Positions 53,545 to 62,371 of a stretch of 64,000 nt of DNA are shown piece after piece; positions within the stretch are counted from its first letter, which is position 1, and the number at the start of each line of letters is the position of its first letter. The stretch is from positions 1,054,001 to 1,118,000 of the forward strand of contig JALUTQ010000045.1 in NCBI GenBank assembly GCA_032718865.1. The letters run 5' to 3'. Made by a program: the position numbers and the translations under genes. This DNA is from Tilletia caries (lineage: Eukaryota > Basidiomycota > Exobasidiomycetes > Tilletiales > Tilletiaceae). A model generated the notes under the pieces. The model saw only the letters and a list, made by a program, of their open reading frames with translations. It had not been told where the DNA came from and did not search any database.

Positions 53545-55059
53545 TCATTCCGTATCGCTCATCGCCAATTCGACAAAGTCGTCCTCGTCCTCCTGTCGTT
53601 GCGCTTCACCCTCTACTAGGGAAGCCGACGCCGCTTCTTGAGTGGTAGGTGTCGGACCGGAAGCGCTGTCGACCTTGTCATCCTGCTTCGTCGCGCTCTC
53701 GTGCTGCACTTCTGGCGTTCGCTCCTCCTCCTCGTCGTGCCAGTTCTGAGGCGTTGGCGTCGGCGCGGGCTCGAGGTCCTCGGGCGTCAGGATTTCCTCC
53801 CCGTTCTCATCTGCGTCGCGGACGTGTGCCTTGCGGGAGGCCGAAGAGGAGGATGAGGAGGAGCGCCTGGACGTGTTGGAGAGGGCTGGGCTAGGTGCCC
53901 GAGGTGGGTGCGCGGTCGTGGTCGGGTTCACGTTGGCGTGGGTGGTGTCAGTATCGGTGGCAGACGTAGAGGAAGTGATTTCGATTGTACGTTCGGTGCG
54001 AGCGTCCGTCTGTGTAGCTTTCTTGGACTCCGCCTCGGTCTCGTCCTTGGCTTCGGCTGGCGCTTGACCAAAGACCTCGTGGAAGAGATCGCCAAAGACG
54101 GCGGTGAAGGCCTTGAGGTTGTCCTCGCTCTGGATGGCTTGTTGAGCTTGCGCTGCCGCCTTGGCTGTGAGGTCGTCCCGCTTCGACGGAGTGGGGGTAG
54201 AAGTAGTGGCAGTCGGGATCTTGAGGGTCGTAGCGGCGTTACCAGCCTGGTCGATAGCCTTCCCCTTGCCCTTGTCCTTATCCTCGCGTGCAGCGCCGGT
54301 CTCGGGCTGGGGCTGAGTCTTTGCCGGTTCCTCGTGGTATGCTCCGCCGAAGAGGCCGCCGAGGATATGTTCCAGGACCGACTCGAAGTCTTGCTGTTGC
54401 TTGGCGGCGGCGGCGTATTGACGACGGTGTTCGTACTGTTGCTCCCGTTCCGCCGCAAGTCGAGCCTGAGTCTGCGCCTGGGCGTGAGCCTGAGCTCGAG
54501 CTCGAGCCTGAGCGAGAGCTATCGCCTGAGCTTGTGCTTGTGCTTGAGCTTGAGCTTGAGCTTGGGCCTGCGCCTGCGCTTGCGCATGAGCAATCGCAAC
54601 CCGCCGACGCCTCTCGACTTCCCAAGCATGCTCCCGTTCTCGCTCAAGAAGGAGCTCGTACTCCCGCCGACGTCGCTCGACCTCGATGGCCCGCTGTCGC
54701 TGCAGCTGCTGACGTAGCTGAAGCTGGCGCTGTCGTTCGCGTTCGCGTTCGCGTTCGCGTTCGCGCTCGACGAGGGCGTGGCGGTAGAGAGCCGCACGGA
54801 TGTCGTCGACGTCGAGGTCGACCTCGTAGCGATCCTCGCCGTGCGACAGGTGGCGAGGAGCGTACCGTGGTATTAGCGCTGGAGCGTGGTTGTACTCGTG
54901 CAGGGCGAGACTGGATCCGCAGCCGTTGTAATTTCCGGTCGTCGTCGAGAAGGGGTTGAGGCCGTATGCCGACGGGTGGTTGTTGGTGCGGACGGCTTGA
55001 GGGCCGTGGATGGTTGAGGTTGAGGTTGAGGTTGAGGGGATAAGGTAGATGGCTGCCAT
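53545..55059 (-). CDS. Coiled-coil, Ala-Gln-repeat protein, duplicate 1 (504 aa)
   Basis: This is one of two inverted copies. From Met at 55059: a Ser/Thr/Tyr-rich N-terminus, an Asp/Val-rich stretch, an alternating Arg-Glu array, a Gln/Arg coiled coil (about residues 115-185), a dipeptide Ala-Gln array (about 12-16 units), a glycine-containing hydrophobic patch (HILGGLFGGAYHEEP), a Lys/Thr/Ala linker, a conserved amphipathic segment (LKAFTAVFGDLFHEVFGQ), a Ser-rich run and an acidic C-terminus. I do not recognise the family. A TATAAAA box about 140 bp upstream on the minus strand suggests strong or inducible transcription. Its last 75 or so residues differ completely from duplicate 2. Confidence 0.75.
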   Translation of the reverse strand: MAAIYLIPSTSTSTSTIHGPQAVRTNNHPSAYGLNPFSTTTGNYNGCGSSLALHEYNHAPALIPRYAPRHLSHGEDRYEVDLDVDDIRAALYRHALVERERERERERERQRQLQLRQQLQRQRAIEVERRRREYELLLEREREHAWEVERRRRVAIAHAQAQAQAQAQAQAQAQAQAQAIALAQARARAQAHAQAQTQARLAAEREQQYEHRRQYAAAAKQQQDFESVLEHILGGLFGGAYHEEPAKTQPQPETGAAREDKDKGKGKAIDQAGNAATTLKIPTATTSTPTPSKRDDLTAKAAAQAQQAIQSEDNLKAFTAVFGDLFHEVFGQAPAEAKDETEAESKKATQTDARTERTIEITSSTSATDTDTTHANVNPTTTAHPPRAPSPALSNTSRRSSSSSSSASRKAHVRDADENGEEILTPEDLEPAPTPTPQNWHDEEEERTPEVQHESATKQDDKVDSASGPTPTTQEAASASLVEGEAQRQEDEDDFVELAMSDTE

Positions 55060-55325
55060 GGTTCGAAGCGGGTTGTGCGAGCTGGGTTGGGAGTGAAGAG
55101 TGTGTGGAATGTGTGTGGCTGGCAAGAGCAGATGAAGGTGTGAGTGTGAGTGTGGGACAAGAACGGTCAGCAGCAACCAGGATGGGAGCCCTCGCTTTTA
55201 TACATTCTCTCTCTCGCAGTCTCCCTTCTCACTTCCATTGAACACGTCAGTCTGTTCTGTTCCTTGGCTGTGGGACATGGAAGCAACTCAGCCGGGTCGC
55301 GAAGTTGCGCGCCCACTCGAGAAGG
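53783..55325. repeat. Inverted duplication, left arm
   Basis: About 1.54 kb is the near-identical reverse complement of 60338-61880, covering promoter, TATA box and most of the coding region of the coiled-coil gene. Homology ends inside the reading frame at about 53783, and at about 55325 on the promoter side, where MITE H begins. Confidence 0.85.
55195..55203 (-). promoter_or_regulatory. TATA box of duplicate 1
   Basis: GTATAAAAGC on the minus strand is conserved with the same spacing to the ATG in duplicate 2 (60460-60468). Confidence 0.6.
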
Positions 55326-55328
55326 TAA

Positions 55329-55775
55329 GGCGGTGATCAGTTGCGGGCGCGCGCTCAAAAAGGGCGCTCAAACACAGAGCGCGAGGCCCCTCGCGCCGCG
55401 CTCTGAAAATCTGCTTCTCAGAGCGCGCGCCCACAACTGAACAACGCTTGCGCCGGAAAGTGCGCTCTGCTTTCTCCGGCTCGGCCTCTGCTTTCTCATT
55501 TTTGTGGTTTGTATTGATTTTGTGATCAATACAAACGTCACGTGATGCTTCTGTAATCGAGCGGGAGCCAGAGCGCGCGCTCGAAGAGGTGGGCCGATCG
55601 AAATAGGTCGGCCCAGCGCCGCGCTCAGAACTGAGTGAGGGCGCTCTGAAATTTTTGGGCCCCCGGCTCTGAAAACGCGGAACTGAACATGCGTGCGCTT
55701 TCATGTCGGCCCAAAAAAAAAAACGGAGCGCGCGCTCATTTTTCAAGGTGAGCGCGCTCGCAACTGATCACCGCC
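55329..55775. mobile_element. GCGC-rich MITE family H (447 bp)
   Basis: The terminal inverted repeats are GGCGGTGATCAGTTGCG and, inverted, CGCAACTGATCACCGCC. TAA flanks both sides (Harbinger-like); alternatively the 5-bp AAGGT is duplicated. The interior repeats GAGCGCGCGCTC. The twin locus in the right arm reads straight through (GAGAAGGTGCTCGAAGG, inverted near 60325-60345) without the element, an empty-site control favouring the AAGGT reading. It sits in the upstream region of duplicate 1. Confidence 0.85.
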
Positions 55776-55978
55776 TAAGGTGCTCGAAGGTGACCGATTT
55801 TTCTGGTGATTGAGCTTCGGCCGTACGCCACGTGGGAATGAATGATCATCGCCCCAGCCCACGCAGAACGAACGCGATCGCGCTCGGGACACCATCATCA
55901 CCATCAGCGCGTCGTCCTCAGCCAGCTCAGCGCCGAATCCGAAGCCTGCCTCAACCATACAGAGAGCCCCAAGCAGCA

Positions 55979-56632
55979 ATGTCAGACGGGAAGAAAGCAC
56001 AAGACGCAGGCGAGGCGAGCACCTCCACCGCTGCGACGGGCGCACAGCAGCCGGCCCAACAACAACAGGACAGCTTGCCGGGGTACGGCCCTCTTGACGA
56101 GGATGACGAGTTCGACGACTTCCCTGTTCAAGGTCAGTAACCTCCCCTTCTGGAGCCCTGCGTATAATCGAAACCTGCGGGAGAAAAAAAGGCATACCTG
56201 CGTTCCCCCTTGCTGAACTGCTTAACACTCTTCTTCCACCCCCGCACGCCCTCGTCTTCCCCTCTCCTCCAGACTGGCCAGATAGCGACACAGTGCAACA
56301 CGCCACAAAAGCAGCAGCGGCGGCCGCGGCAGCAGCAGGCTCCTCAACATCCAACGGCGCCAGCGGCAGCGACGGTGCCGGACTCAAGATGGCCGGCGGC
56401 CAATCGTCCACTGGCGACCATCTGTGGGAGGACAACTGGGACGATGACGATGTGGAGGATGAATTTAGCAAGGCTTTGAGGTAAGTTTGGCCCCTTCCCT
56501 TCCCTTTCCGCATCCTGTATGACTTGGGTTTCTGATACTGACCTTCTACTGTCTGTTACTCGGGGATGGGCAAACATCAGAGCGGAGGTCGAGAAGCAGA
56601 TGGGCACTCAGACACAGGCGATGGCGACCTGA
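55979..56632 (+). CDS. SEM1: 26S proteasome lid / TREX-2 subunit Sem1 (Dss1)
   Basis: This is a small acidic disordered protein that stabilises the proteasome lid and other PCI complexes. Three exons: 55979-56132, 56273-56480, 56581-56632, with introns of 140 and 100 bp (GTCAGT and GTAAGT donors, CAG acceptors), all in phase. The two signature blocks are present: LDEDDEFDDFPVQDWP (spanning intron 1) and HLWEDNWDDDDVEDEFSKALR (ending exon 2), then a short C-terminal helix (EVEKQMG). An Ala run and Gly/Ser-rich linker between the blocks make it longer (about 137 residues) than the yeast (89) and human (70) proteins. It lies convergent with ADA2. Confidence 0.92.
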
Positions 56633-57388
56633 CCCAAGGTCCGAATCTCCAGGATTGAACGCCCCCAAGGCGAGGTACCGTGACCTATCATCAACCTCCC
56701 CTCTTTCAGGATGATCACCCCCGCTTCCCCAAGCACTGACTCCTCGCTCAAAATGTCGCCCCACCCCTCAGTCATCGAAACACGCAAGCGAGAAATCTGA
56801 ATTGGGGGCAACAAAAGGCCAACATACACACAGCCTGCACTTTTGTTCATTCTTGGGAGAGATTGGGAAATTGGGGTTTGCTATGTGAAAGAGGGGCGGG
56901 AAAGGGGAAAGGAGAAAGCGGAGCAAAGTAGTGTACAGAATCTGGGTGTGTTTTTGTCAGGAGTTTGAGAGTATAAGGCGAAAGGTCCGCGTGAACAGAT
57001 CGACGCTCCAGTCACGGAGGGACCAGGGCAGAGAGAGAGAGAAGTATGTAACGGGATTTTGTGCTTTGGGCGAGGCCGCGGGGGGCTCGTATCGTCTTGG
57101 TTGAGAGGTTGCTTGTTTGTGTGGTTGAAAAGGGCTAAGAGCTCGAAAGGCACTGACTGGTGTCTTGAGCCGGGAGAAATTTGGCATGCTGGGGGGTTCG
57201 TGGGCATATGAATTTTGAGGGGGGATGCGGGTGACTTGGAGTTTCGTTTATATCTTCTTCGGAGCGGCCTTCGAGCCCGCGAACTGCTTTTGGAGGAGAG
57301 CTAGGGAAGGGGAAAGGGAAAGGGAGCAGCGTAAAAGGTCCTTTCTTCGCCCTGCTACCATCGCCACTTTTGTTCGTTTGCGGCCTTC
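56633..57388. other. Shared 3' region of SEM1 and ADA2
   Basis: No gene is visible in these 750 bp; the 62-108-codon frames have no domain. The two flanking genes converge here. Confidence 0.5.
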
Positions 57389-59998
57389 CTACACTGCCGC
57401 AGTGGGTCTGAAGGGAGAGGCATGCTGAATAGGCGGTCCCTTCGACGGTGAATACGCCGCTCCGTTCGCCACGCCAGACCCAAAGCCAGCGTGATTGGCA
57501 GCAGCAGTGGAAGGGTTCGCCGTCGCCGTCGAATGCGATCGTTTCGTCCGTCCACTCTCGACACCACCAGAATGAGCTGCTGCCGAGCGCGGATGCGGTC
57601 CTCCTCCAATCACAGAGCCGGGCCCGTTGGCCTTGAGAGGACTGTTGCCTGCGCCCGTACCCGCGGAGCCGCCTAACCGGTCCGACAAGCTACCATTCTT
57701 CGCCAGTAGACCAGCAGCAGCACCTGCCCCGCCACCGATGTTATTGAGGCCAATCTTCATCCCAGCCAGTCCAGGTGGCGGCATAGCCCCAACTCCCTTA
57801 GCCCCCAATCCGGCCTTCTCAGCCGCGTCCAAGTAACCCTGCTCGTGCAGCAAGTCCCAGATCTTGCCAACCTTATTGACGTCAATCTGCAGCAACTGCC
57901 GACACTCCCGTCGGGACAGATTCCCCTTCCGACGGATATGTTCCACCAAGATCGTCTTCTTGATGACCAGATAGGGCTCGGGCTTGATCCGAAGAACCGA
58001 GCACAGCTGCTTCTCGGCCTCCGAAAGCAGATTGAGAGAAGGCGAGTCGGAAAGGTCGAGTGGCTTCGGAGGCTTGCGGCCAACCTTGTTCTCGCTGTTC
58101 ACCGAGTTGCGTCGTCCGTTGCCTGACGAGGACTTTTCTTTGACAGGCACTGGCGCCGGCACGGCTGCCACCACAGGCGGGGCTGACGGGATTTCTTCCG
58201 GTATGGAGACCGTGCTCTGCTCCCTGTGCCGCTGCCGGTTGGCAGGAGTAGCAAGAGCTCGATTGGCACTCGCAGGGAAGGCACCATACCCTCCCAACGC
58301 AGGGAACCCAGCGATCCCATTCTCCGCCATCGCCGCCGCCCTCTTCGCTCGCTCCGCCCGTTCTCGATCGTATTCGGCCGCATCAGCGAGGCTTGTAATG
58401 CCGGCGGCCCGGTAATGTTGCAGTTGTATCACCAGCTTCCGAAGTGCTTCTTCGTGTGCCAGTCCATTAACGAAATCTTCAAAGTCCATTGGCGTTTGCA
58501 TCTGCGCGAAGTGTTTCACTCGTTGCAAGACTTCCCGCTCTTCTTTTGTTCTTCTCCGCTCGGCGGTGGTATTCTGGTATAGCGTGCAGAGTGAGGTCAG
58601 CGCGGTGGTCAAAGTCAGGGATGTGAGGGCATCTGCAGCGAGGGAGAGACCCACCTTTTTGTAGTCGACGAGATTTCTTTCAAAGATAAAGTCCTTCTTG
58701 CGCGCGCGACGATCGAGCCGTTCATTATACATTCGTAGAACCGTGAGCTTGAGCTCAACGTCCGCCTCTTCCTCGTCCCATTCGGGCGTCTTGTCGTCAA
58801 CAGCTTGCTCGCCGGCCGCAGCGTCTGTAGTCGCGGTCGATGTTACTGGAGCAGCTGCAGTGCCTTGTGAGGACGACACCTGGGCTTCGGCCCCTACCGG
58901 AGGTTGTGAGGCCTGCTGAGTTTGTTGTGTTTGGGTCTCCTCTGGTTGTTCCCCTTCGCCCACGTCCATAGAAGCATCGGCATCAGCAGATGCCTCCGTC
59001 TTCGCGGGCGCGGCCCCTCGCATGGATACCGCCTGCCCTGTGCGTTGGGTCCGAGCGTCGGAGGCCGCAGCCCCAGAAATACTGGCCGCAATTGCAGCCG
59101 TCGCTGACTCTGCCACATCCTTGTCGCCAGGGATGAGTTCGCCGCCGTACTTGTAGACCTTGCCGAATTCCATATCCTTGATGAGGTTTTCGGCATCGGG
59201 CTCGTACTCGTACTCGAACTCGAGTCGGCCGGGCATGAAACCGGCAATCTCGGAGTGATGGGTGGGCTGACTGACGAGGGGTTTGGCCAACTTCGGTGGT
59301 ACGTAGGCGGCCTGTGTTTCCCGAAGCGTCTCGATACGTCTCCGTTTCCGTTGCCGGAATTCGTCTGGAGTGAGGTCCGGCACGTAGTCCATGTTGGGCC
59401 CGACGGGCTTGGGCGGGAGACCCTCGCGCTGGGCCTGGATGACGAAGCTTTCCGCGCGGCGATCGCCAGGCTCGGTCCCGTCCTTGCCGTAGATGTAGAC
59501 GTCGAGGTAATGCTGCTCGACTTCCTCCTTGGTCCGATTACCGATGTGATCCGCGATGTCGGCCCAGTTCCCGAGTCCGTAGGTCTGGCAGCCGTCGATG
59601 AGCAGGAGCTCTTCGTCTGCGCCCCAGTCCGCGGTGAAGATGGGATAGGCATGCTGCTCTATGACGCGGTAGTCGTGCCAGGCCTTGTGCCTTGCTGTTT
59701 CGGAGCCGGAGCAAAAGCAGCTTCCGCACAAGTCGAAGTTCTGACACTCGCCCGCACACCGAATCCTGACGGTGAGGGTGATGTCGGAGCCGCAGCCATC
59801 GCAGTGCCATTGGACACCAGGGACGGCGGGCGCAGCGGCAGCGGCAGCGGCAGCAGCTGTGTGATGAGAGAGAGGAGTGTCAGTCGTCGACGCGTGTGTA
59901 TGCGGCGGTGGGGCAGGGGCATGCATCTGCATCTGCATCTCACATGGATCCTCGGTGGGCCTGGAGACCTGCTTGTGCTTCCGGTGACTGACAGTCAT
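57389..59998 (-). CDS. ADA2: Transcriptional adaptor Ada2 (SAGA)
   Basis: Ada2 is a subunit of the Gcn5 acetyltransferase module of SAGA, needed for nucleosomal histone H3 acetylation. Taking the Met at 59998 (869 aa): a His/Ala-rich lead; a ZZ zinc finger (about 60-115: HCDGCGSD, RCAGECQNFDLCGSCF); a SANT/Myb domain (about 120-170: WGADEELLLIDGCQTYGLGNW, HYLDVYI); the Ada2 motif EIAGFMPGRLEFEYEYEPDA (about 255); an Ala/Gln-rich linker; a helical region (LKLTVLRMYNERLDRRARKK); and a C-terminal SWIRM domain (about 670-750: LRIKPEPYL, LLQIDVNKVGKIWDLLHEQGYLD). A Ser/Gly/Ala-rich tail follows. The frame is open 68 codons further upstream to 60202. It has no intron and is longer than yeast Ada2 (434 aa), as is common in basidiomycetes. 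Confidence 0.92.
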   Translation of the reverse strand: MTVSHRKHKQVSRPTEDPCEMQMQMHAPAPPPHTHASTTDTPLSHHTAAAAAAAAAPAVPGVQWHCDGCGSDITLTVRIRCAGECQNFDLCGSCFCSGSETARHKAWHDYRVIEQHAYPIFTADWGADEELLLIDGCQTYGLGNWADIADHIGNRTKEEVEQHYLDVYIYGKDGTEPGDRRAESFVIQAQREGLPPKPVGPNMDYVPDLTPDEFRQRKRRRIETLRETQAAYVPPKLAKPLVSQPTHHSEIAGFMPGRLEFEYEYEPDAENLIKDMEFGKVYKYGGELIPGDKDVAESATAAIAASISGAAASDARTQRTGQAVSMRGAAPAKTEASADADASMDVGEGEQPEETQTQQTQQASQPPVGAEAQVSSSQGTAAAPVTSTATTDAAAGEQAVDDKTPEWDEEEADVELKLTVLRMYNERLDRRARKKDFIFERNLVDYKKVGLSLAADALTSLTLTTALTSLCTLYQNTTAERRRTKEEREVLQRVKHFAQMQTPMDFEDFVNGLAHEEALRKLVIQLQHYRAAGITSLADAAEYDRERAERAKRAAAMAENGIAGFPALGGYGAFPASANRALATPANRQRHREQSTVSIPEEIPSAPPVVAAVPAPVPVKEKSSSGNGRRNSVNSENKVGRKPPKPLDLSDSPSLNLLSEAEKQLCSVLRIKPEPYLVIKKTILVEHIRRKGNLSRRECRQLLQIDVNKVGKIWDLLHEQGYLDAAEKAGLGAKGVGAMPPPGLAGMKIGLNNIGGGAGAAAGLLAKNGSLSDRLGGSAGTGAGNSPLKANGPGSVIGGGPHPRSAAAHSGGVESGRTKRSHSTATANPSTAAANHAGFGSGVANGAAYSPSKGPPIQHASPFRPTAAV

Positions 59999-60460
59999 CC
60001 TGTCAACACACCACTGACCACGAGTTCGGCGTTCACGTGAATGTGGTGTCGAACGCCGACGACGCGACGGACGGCAGCAAGCAGCAAGAGAACTTCGTTG
60101 ATCGTTGATCGTCGATTCGATATTCGGTTGTTGTTTTGACGCCCGTTCCGTTCGGAGCTCGGACTCTGCCCTCGGACAACTCGGAGGTGGTGGGCGTCCC
60201 AATCAATTCCGTCCGCCCTTCCGAGTGGCTGTGTCCGACGCGCAGTCGTCACGTGATTGAATTACGCCCCGCACCCACGCGAGCTTCCCGGTTATACCCG
60301 ACTCGCCCTTCCACGAAAATCGGGTCACCTTCGAGCACCTTCTCGAGTGGCCGCGCAACCTCGGGACCAGGCTGAGTTGCTTCCATGTCCCACAGCCAAG
60401 GAACAGAACAGACTGACGTGTTCAATGGAAGTGAGAAGGGAGACTGCGAGAGAGAGAATG
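59999..60460. promoter_or_regulatory. Divergent promoter, ADA2 and duplicate 2
   Basis: The 462 bp between the ADA2 start and the TATA box of duplicate 2 hold CACGTGA near 60250 and a duplicated GTTGATC (near 60098 and 60105). No transcript of its own is evident. Confidence 0.4.
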
Positions 60461-61880
60461 TATAAAAGCGAGGGCTCCCATCCTGGTTGCTGCTGACCGT
60501 TCTTATCCCACACTCACACTCACACCTTCATCTGCTCTTGCCAGCTACACACATTCCACACACTCTTCACTCCCAACCCAGCTCTTACAACCCGCTTCCA
60601 ACCATGGCAGCCATCTACCTCATCCACTCAACCTCAACCATCCACGGCCCTCAAGCCGTCCGCACCAACAACCACCCGTCGGCATACGGCCTCAACCCCT
60701 TCTCGACGACGACCGGACGCCACAACAGTTGCGGATCCAGTCTCGCCCTGCACGAGTACGACCACGCTCCAGCGCTAATACCACGGTACGCTCCTCACCA
60801 CCTGTCGCACGACGAGCATCGCTACGAGGTCGACCTCGACGTCGACGACATCCGTGCGGCTCTCTACCGCCACGCCCTCGTCGAGCGCGAGCGCGAACGC
60901 GAACGACAGCGCCAGCGCCAGCTTCAGCTACGTCAGCAGCTGCAGCGACAGCGGGCCATCGAGGTCGAGCGACGTCGGCGGGAGTACGAGCTCCTTCTTG
61001 AGCGAGAACGGGAGCATGCTTGGGAAGTCGAGAGGCGTCGGCGAGTTGCGATTGCTCATGCGCAAGCGCAAGCGCAGGCCCAAGCTCAAGCACAAGCTCA
61101 GGCGATAGCTCTCGCTCAGGCTCGAGCTCGAGCTCAGGCTCAGGCTCGAGCTCGAGCTCAGGCTCACGCCCAGGCGCAGACTCAGGCTCGAATTGCGGCG
61201 GAACGGGAGCAACAGTACGAACACCGTCGTCAATACGCCGCCGCCGCCAAGCAACAGCAAGACTTCGAGTCGGTCCTGGAACATATCCTCGGCGGCCTCT
61301 TCGGCGGAGCATACCACGAGGAACCGGCAAAGACTCAGCCCCAGCCCGAGACCGGCGCTGCACGCGAGGATAAGGACAAGGGCAAGGGGAAGGCTATCGA
61401 CCAGGCTGGTAACGCCGCTACGACCCTCAAGATCCCGACTGCCACTACGACTACCCCCACTCCGTCGAAGCGGGACGACCTCACAGCCAAGGCGGCAGCG
61501 CAGGCTCAAGAAGCCATCCTGAGCGAGGACAACCTCAAGGCCTTCACCGCCGTCTTTGGCGATCTCTTCCACGAGGTCTTTGGTCAAGCGCCAGCCGAAG
61601 CCAAGGACGAGACCGAGGCGGAGTCCAAGAAAGCTACACAGACGGACGCTCGCACCGAACGTACAATCGAAATCACTTCCTCTACGTCTGCCACCGATAC
61701 TGACACCACCCACGCCAACGTGAACCCGACCACGACCGCGCACCCACCTCGGGCACCTAGCCCAGCCCTCTCCAACACGTCCAGGCGCTCCTCCTCATCC
61801 TCCTCTTCGGCCTCCCGCAAGGCGCACGTCCGCGACGCAGATGAGAACGGGGAGGAAATCCTGACGCCCGAGGACGACGT
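60338..61880. repeat. Inverted duplication, right arm
   Basis: Reverse complement of 53783-55325 with few substitutions and length differences in the Arg-Glu and Ala-Gln arrays. Together the arms enclose about 5 kb containing SEM1 and ADA2. Confidence 0.85.
60461..60468 (+). promoter_or_regulatory. TATA box of duplicate 2
   Basis: TATAAAAGCG lies about 140 bp before the ATG at 60604 and matches the duplicate 1 promoter. Confidence 0.6.
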
Positions 61881-61911
61881 CGTGGTGGTGTCCTCCTCCG
61901 ACGATTCATGA
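60604..61911 (+). CDS. Coiled-coil, Ala-Gln-repeat protein, duplicate 2 (435 aa)
   Basis: This is the paralogue of 53545-55059 in opposite orientation, with the same domain order: Arg-Glu array, coiled coil, Ala-Gln array, hydrophobic GLFGGAY patch, AFTAVFGDLFHEVFGQ segment and Ser run. The N-terminal Ser/Thr repeat is shorter, the Arg-Glu array shorter, and the Ala-Gln/Ala-Arg array has a different unit pattern, as expected of unstable repeats. After LTPED the sequence departs and ends in DDVVVVSSSDDS, a short acidic tail replacing about 75 residues of duplicate 1, so one end of the duplication lies inside the gene. The function is unknown to me. Confidence 0.75.
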   Translation: MAAIYLIHSTSTIHGPQAVRTNNHPSAYGLNPFSTTTGRHNSCGSSLALHEYDHAPALIPRYAPHHLSHDEHRYEVDLDVDDIRAALYRHALVERERERERQRQRQLQLRQQLQRQRAIEVERRRREYELLLEREREHAWEVERRRRVAIAHAQAQAQAQAQAQAQAIALAQARARAQAQARARAQAHAQAQTQARIAAEREQQYEHRRQYAAAAKQQQDFESVLEHILGGLFGGAYHEEPAKTQPQPETGAAREDKDKGKGKAIDQAGNAATTLKIPTATTTTPTPSKRDDLTAKAAAQAQEAILSEDNLKAFTAVFGDLFHEVFGQAPAEAKDETEAESKKATQTDARTERTIEITSSTSATDTDTTHANVNPTTTAHPPRAPSPALSNTSRRSSSSSSSASRKAHVRDADENGEEILTPEDDVVVVSSSDDS

Positions 61912-62371
61912 AGAATCAGCGATGGACTTGGGGTTATACGTACACGGGGCGCCCTTTTTCCATTTCCTGGTTCCAATCTCTCTCTCTCTTTCTCTCTTCA
62001 GCGCTCCAGTTTCGATCTCGAGCCTCAGGATTCGGTCTGTACTTTGTATCGCGTCCCCAGAAACAACTCTGTCTCCAGCCTCCAATGCCATTCACCCCTT
62101 TATATCCATCTGAAGTCGATGTGTTCTCCTGTCTGAGATCGTTGTTCAGCGCCCAGCGAGTGCAGAGCCAAGCATCTTCCTCCTCATCATGCCGCAGATC
62201 CTTCAAATCGACCTCGGCACTATCCGTATTTCCCACCCTGATCGAGCAGCCCAAAGGGTCGTTTCGCTGAAAAATATATCTGTATGTTTTGAGGGCTATA
62301 CTCCAGTGACATGCTTGAGAATGGTGAAGGAAGAAGGATATGAGAAATCGAAGAAAGAGGGACGGCCCCTT
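61912..62371. other. Convergent 3' region, no gene seen
   Basis: The 460 bp between duplicate 2 and SPE2 hold only short frames without a domain. Confidence 0.5.

Noticed and set aside
53908..54717. 269-codon plus-strand frame opposite duplicate 1 (and its twin at 60928-61743 minus)
   Set aside because: It is an antisense shadow of the repetitive coiled-coil gene. Leu/Ser/Arg runs are the complement of Arg-Glu and Ala-Gln arrays.
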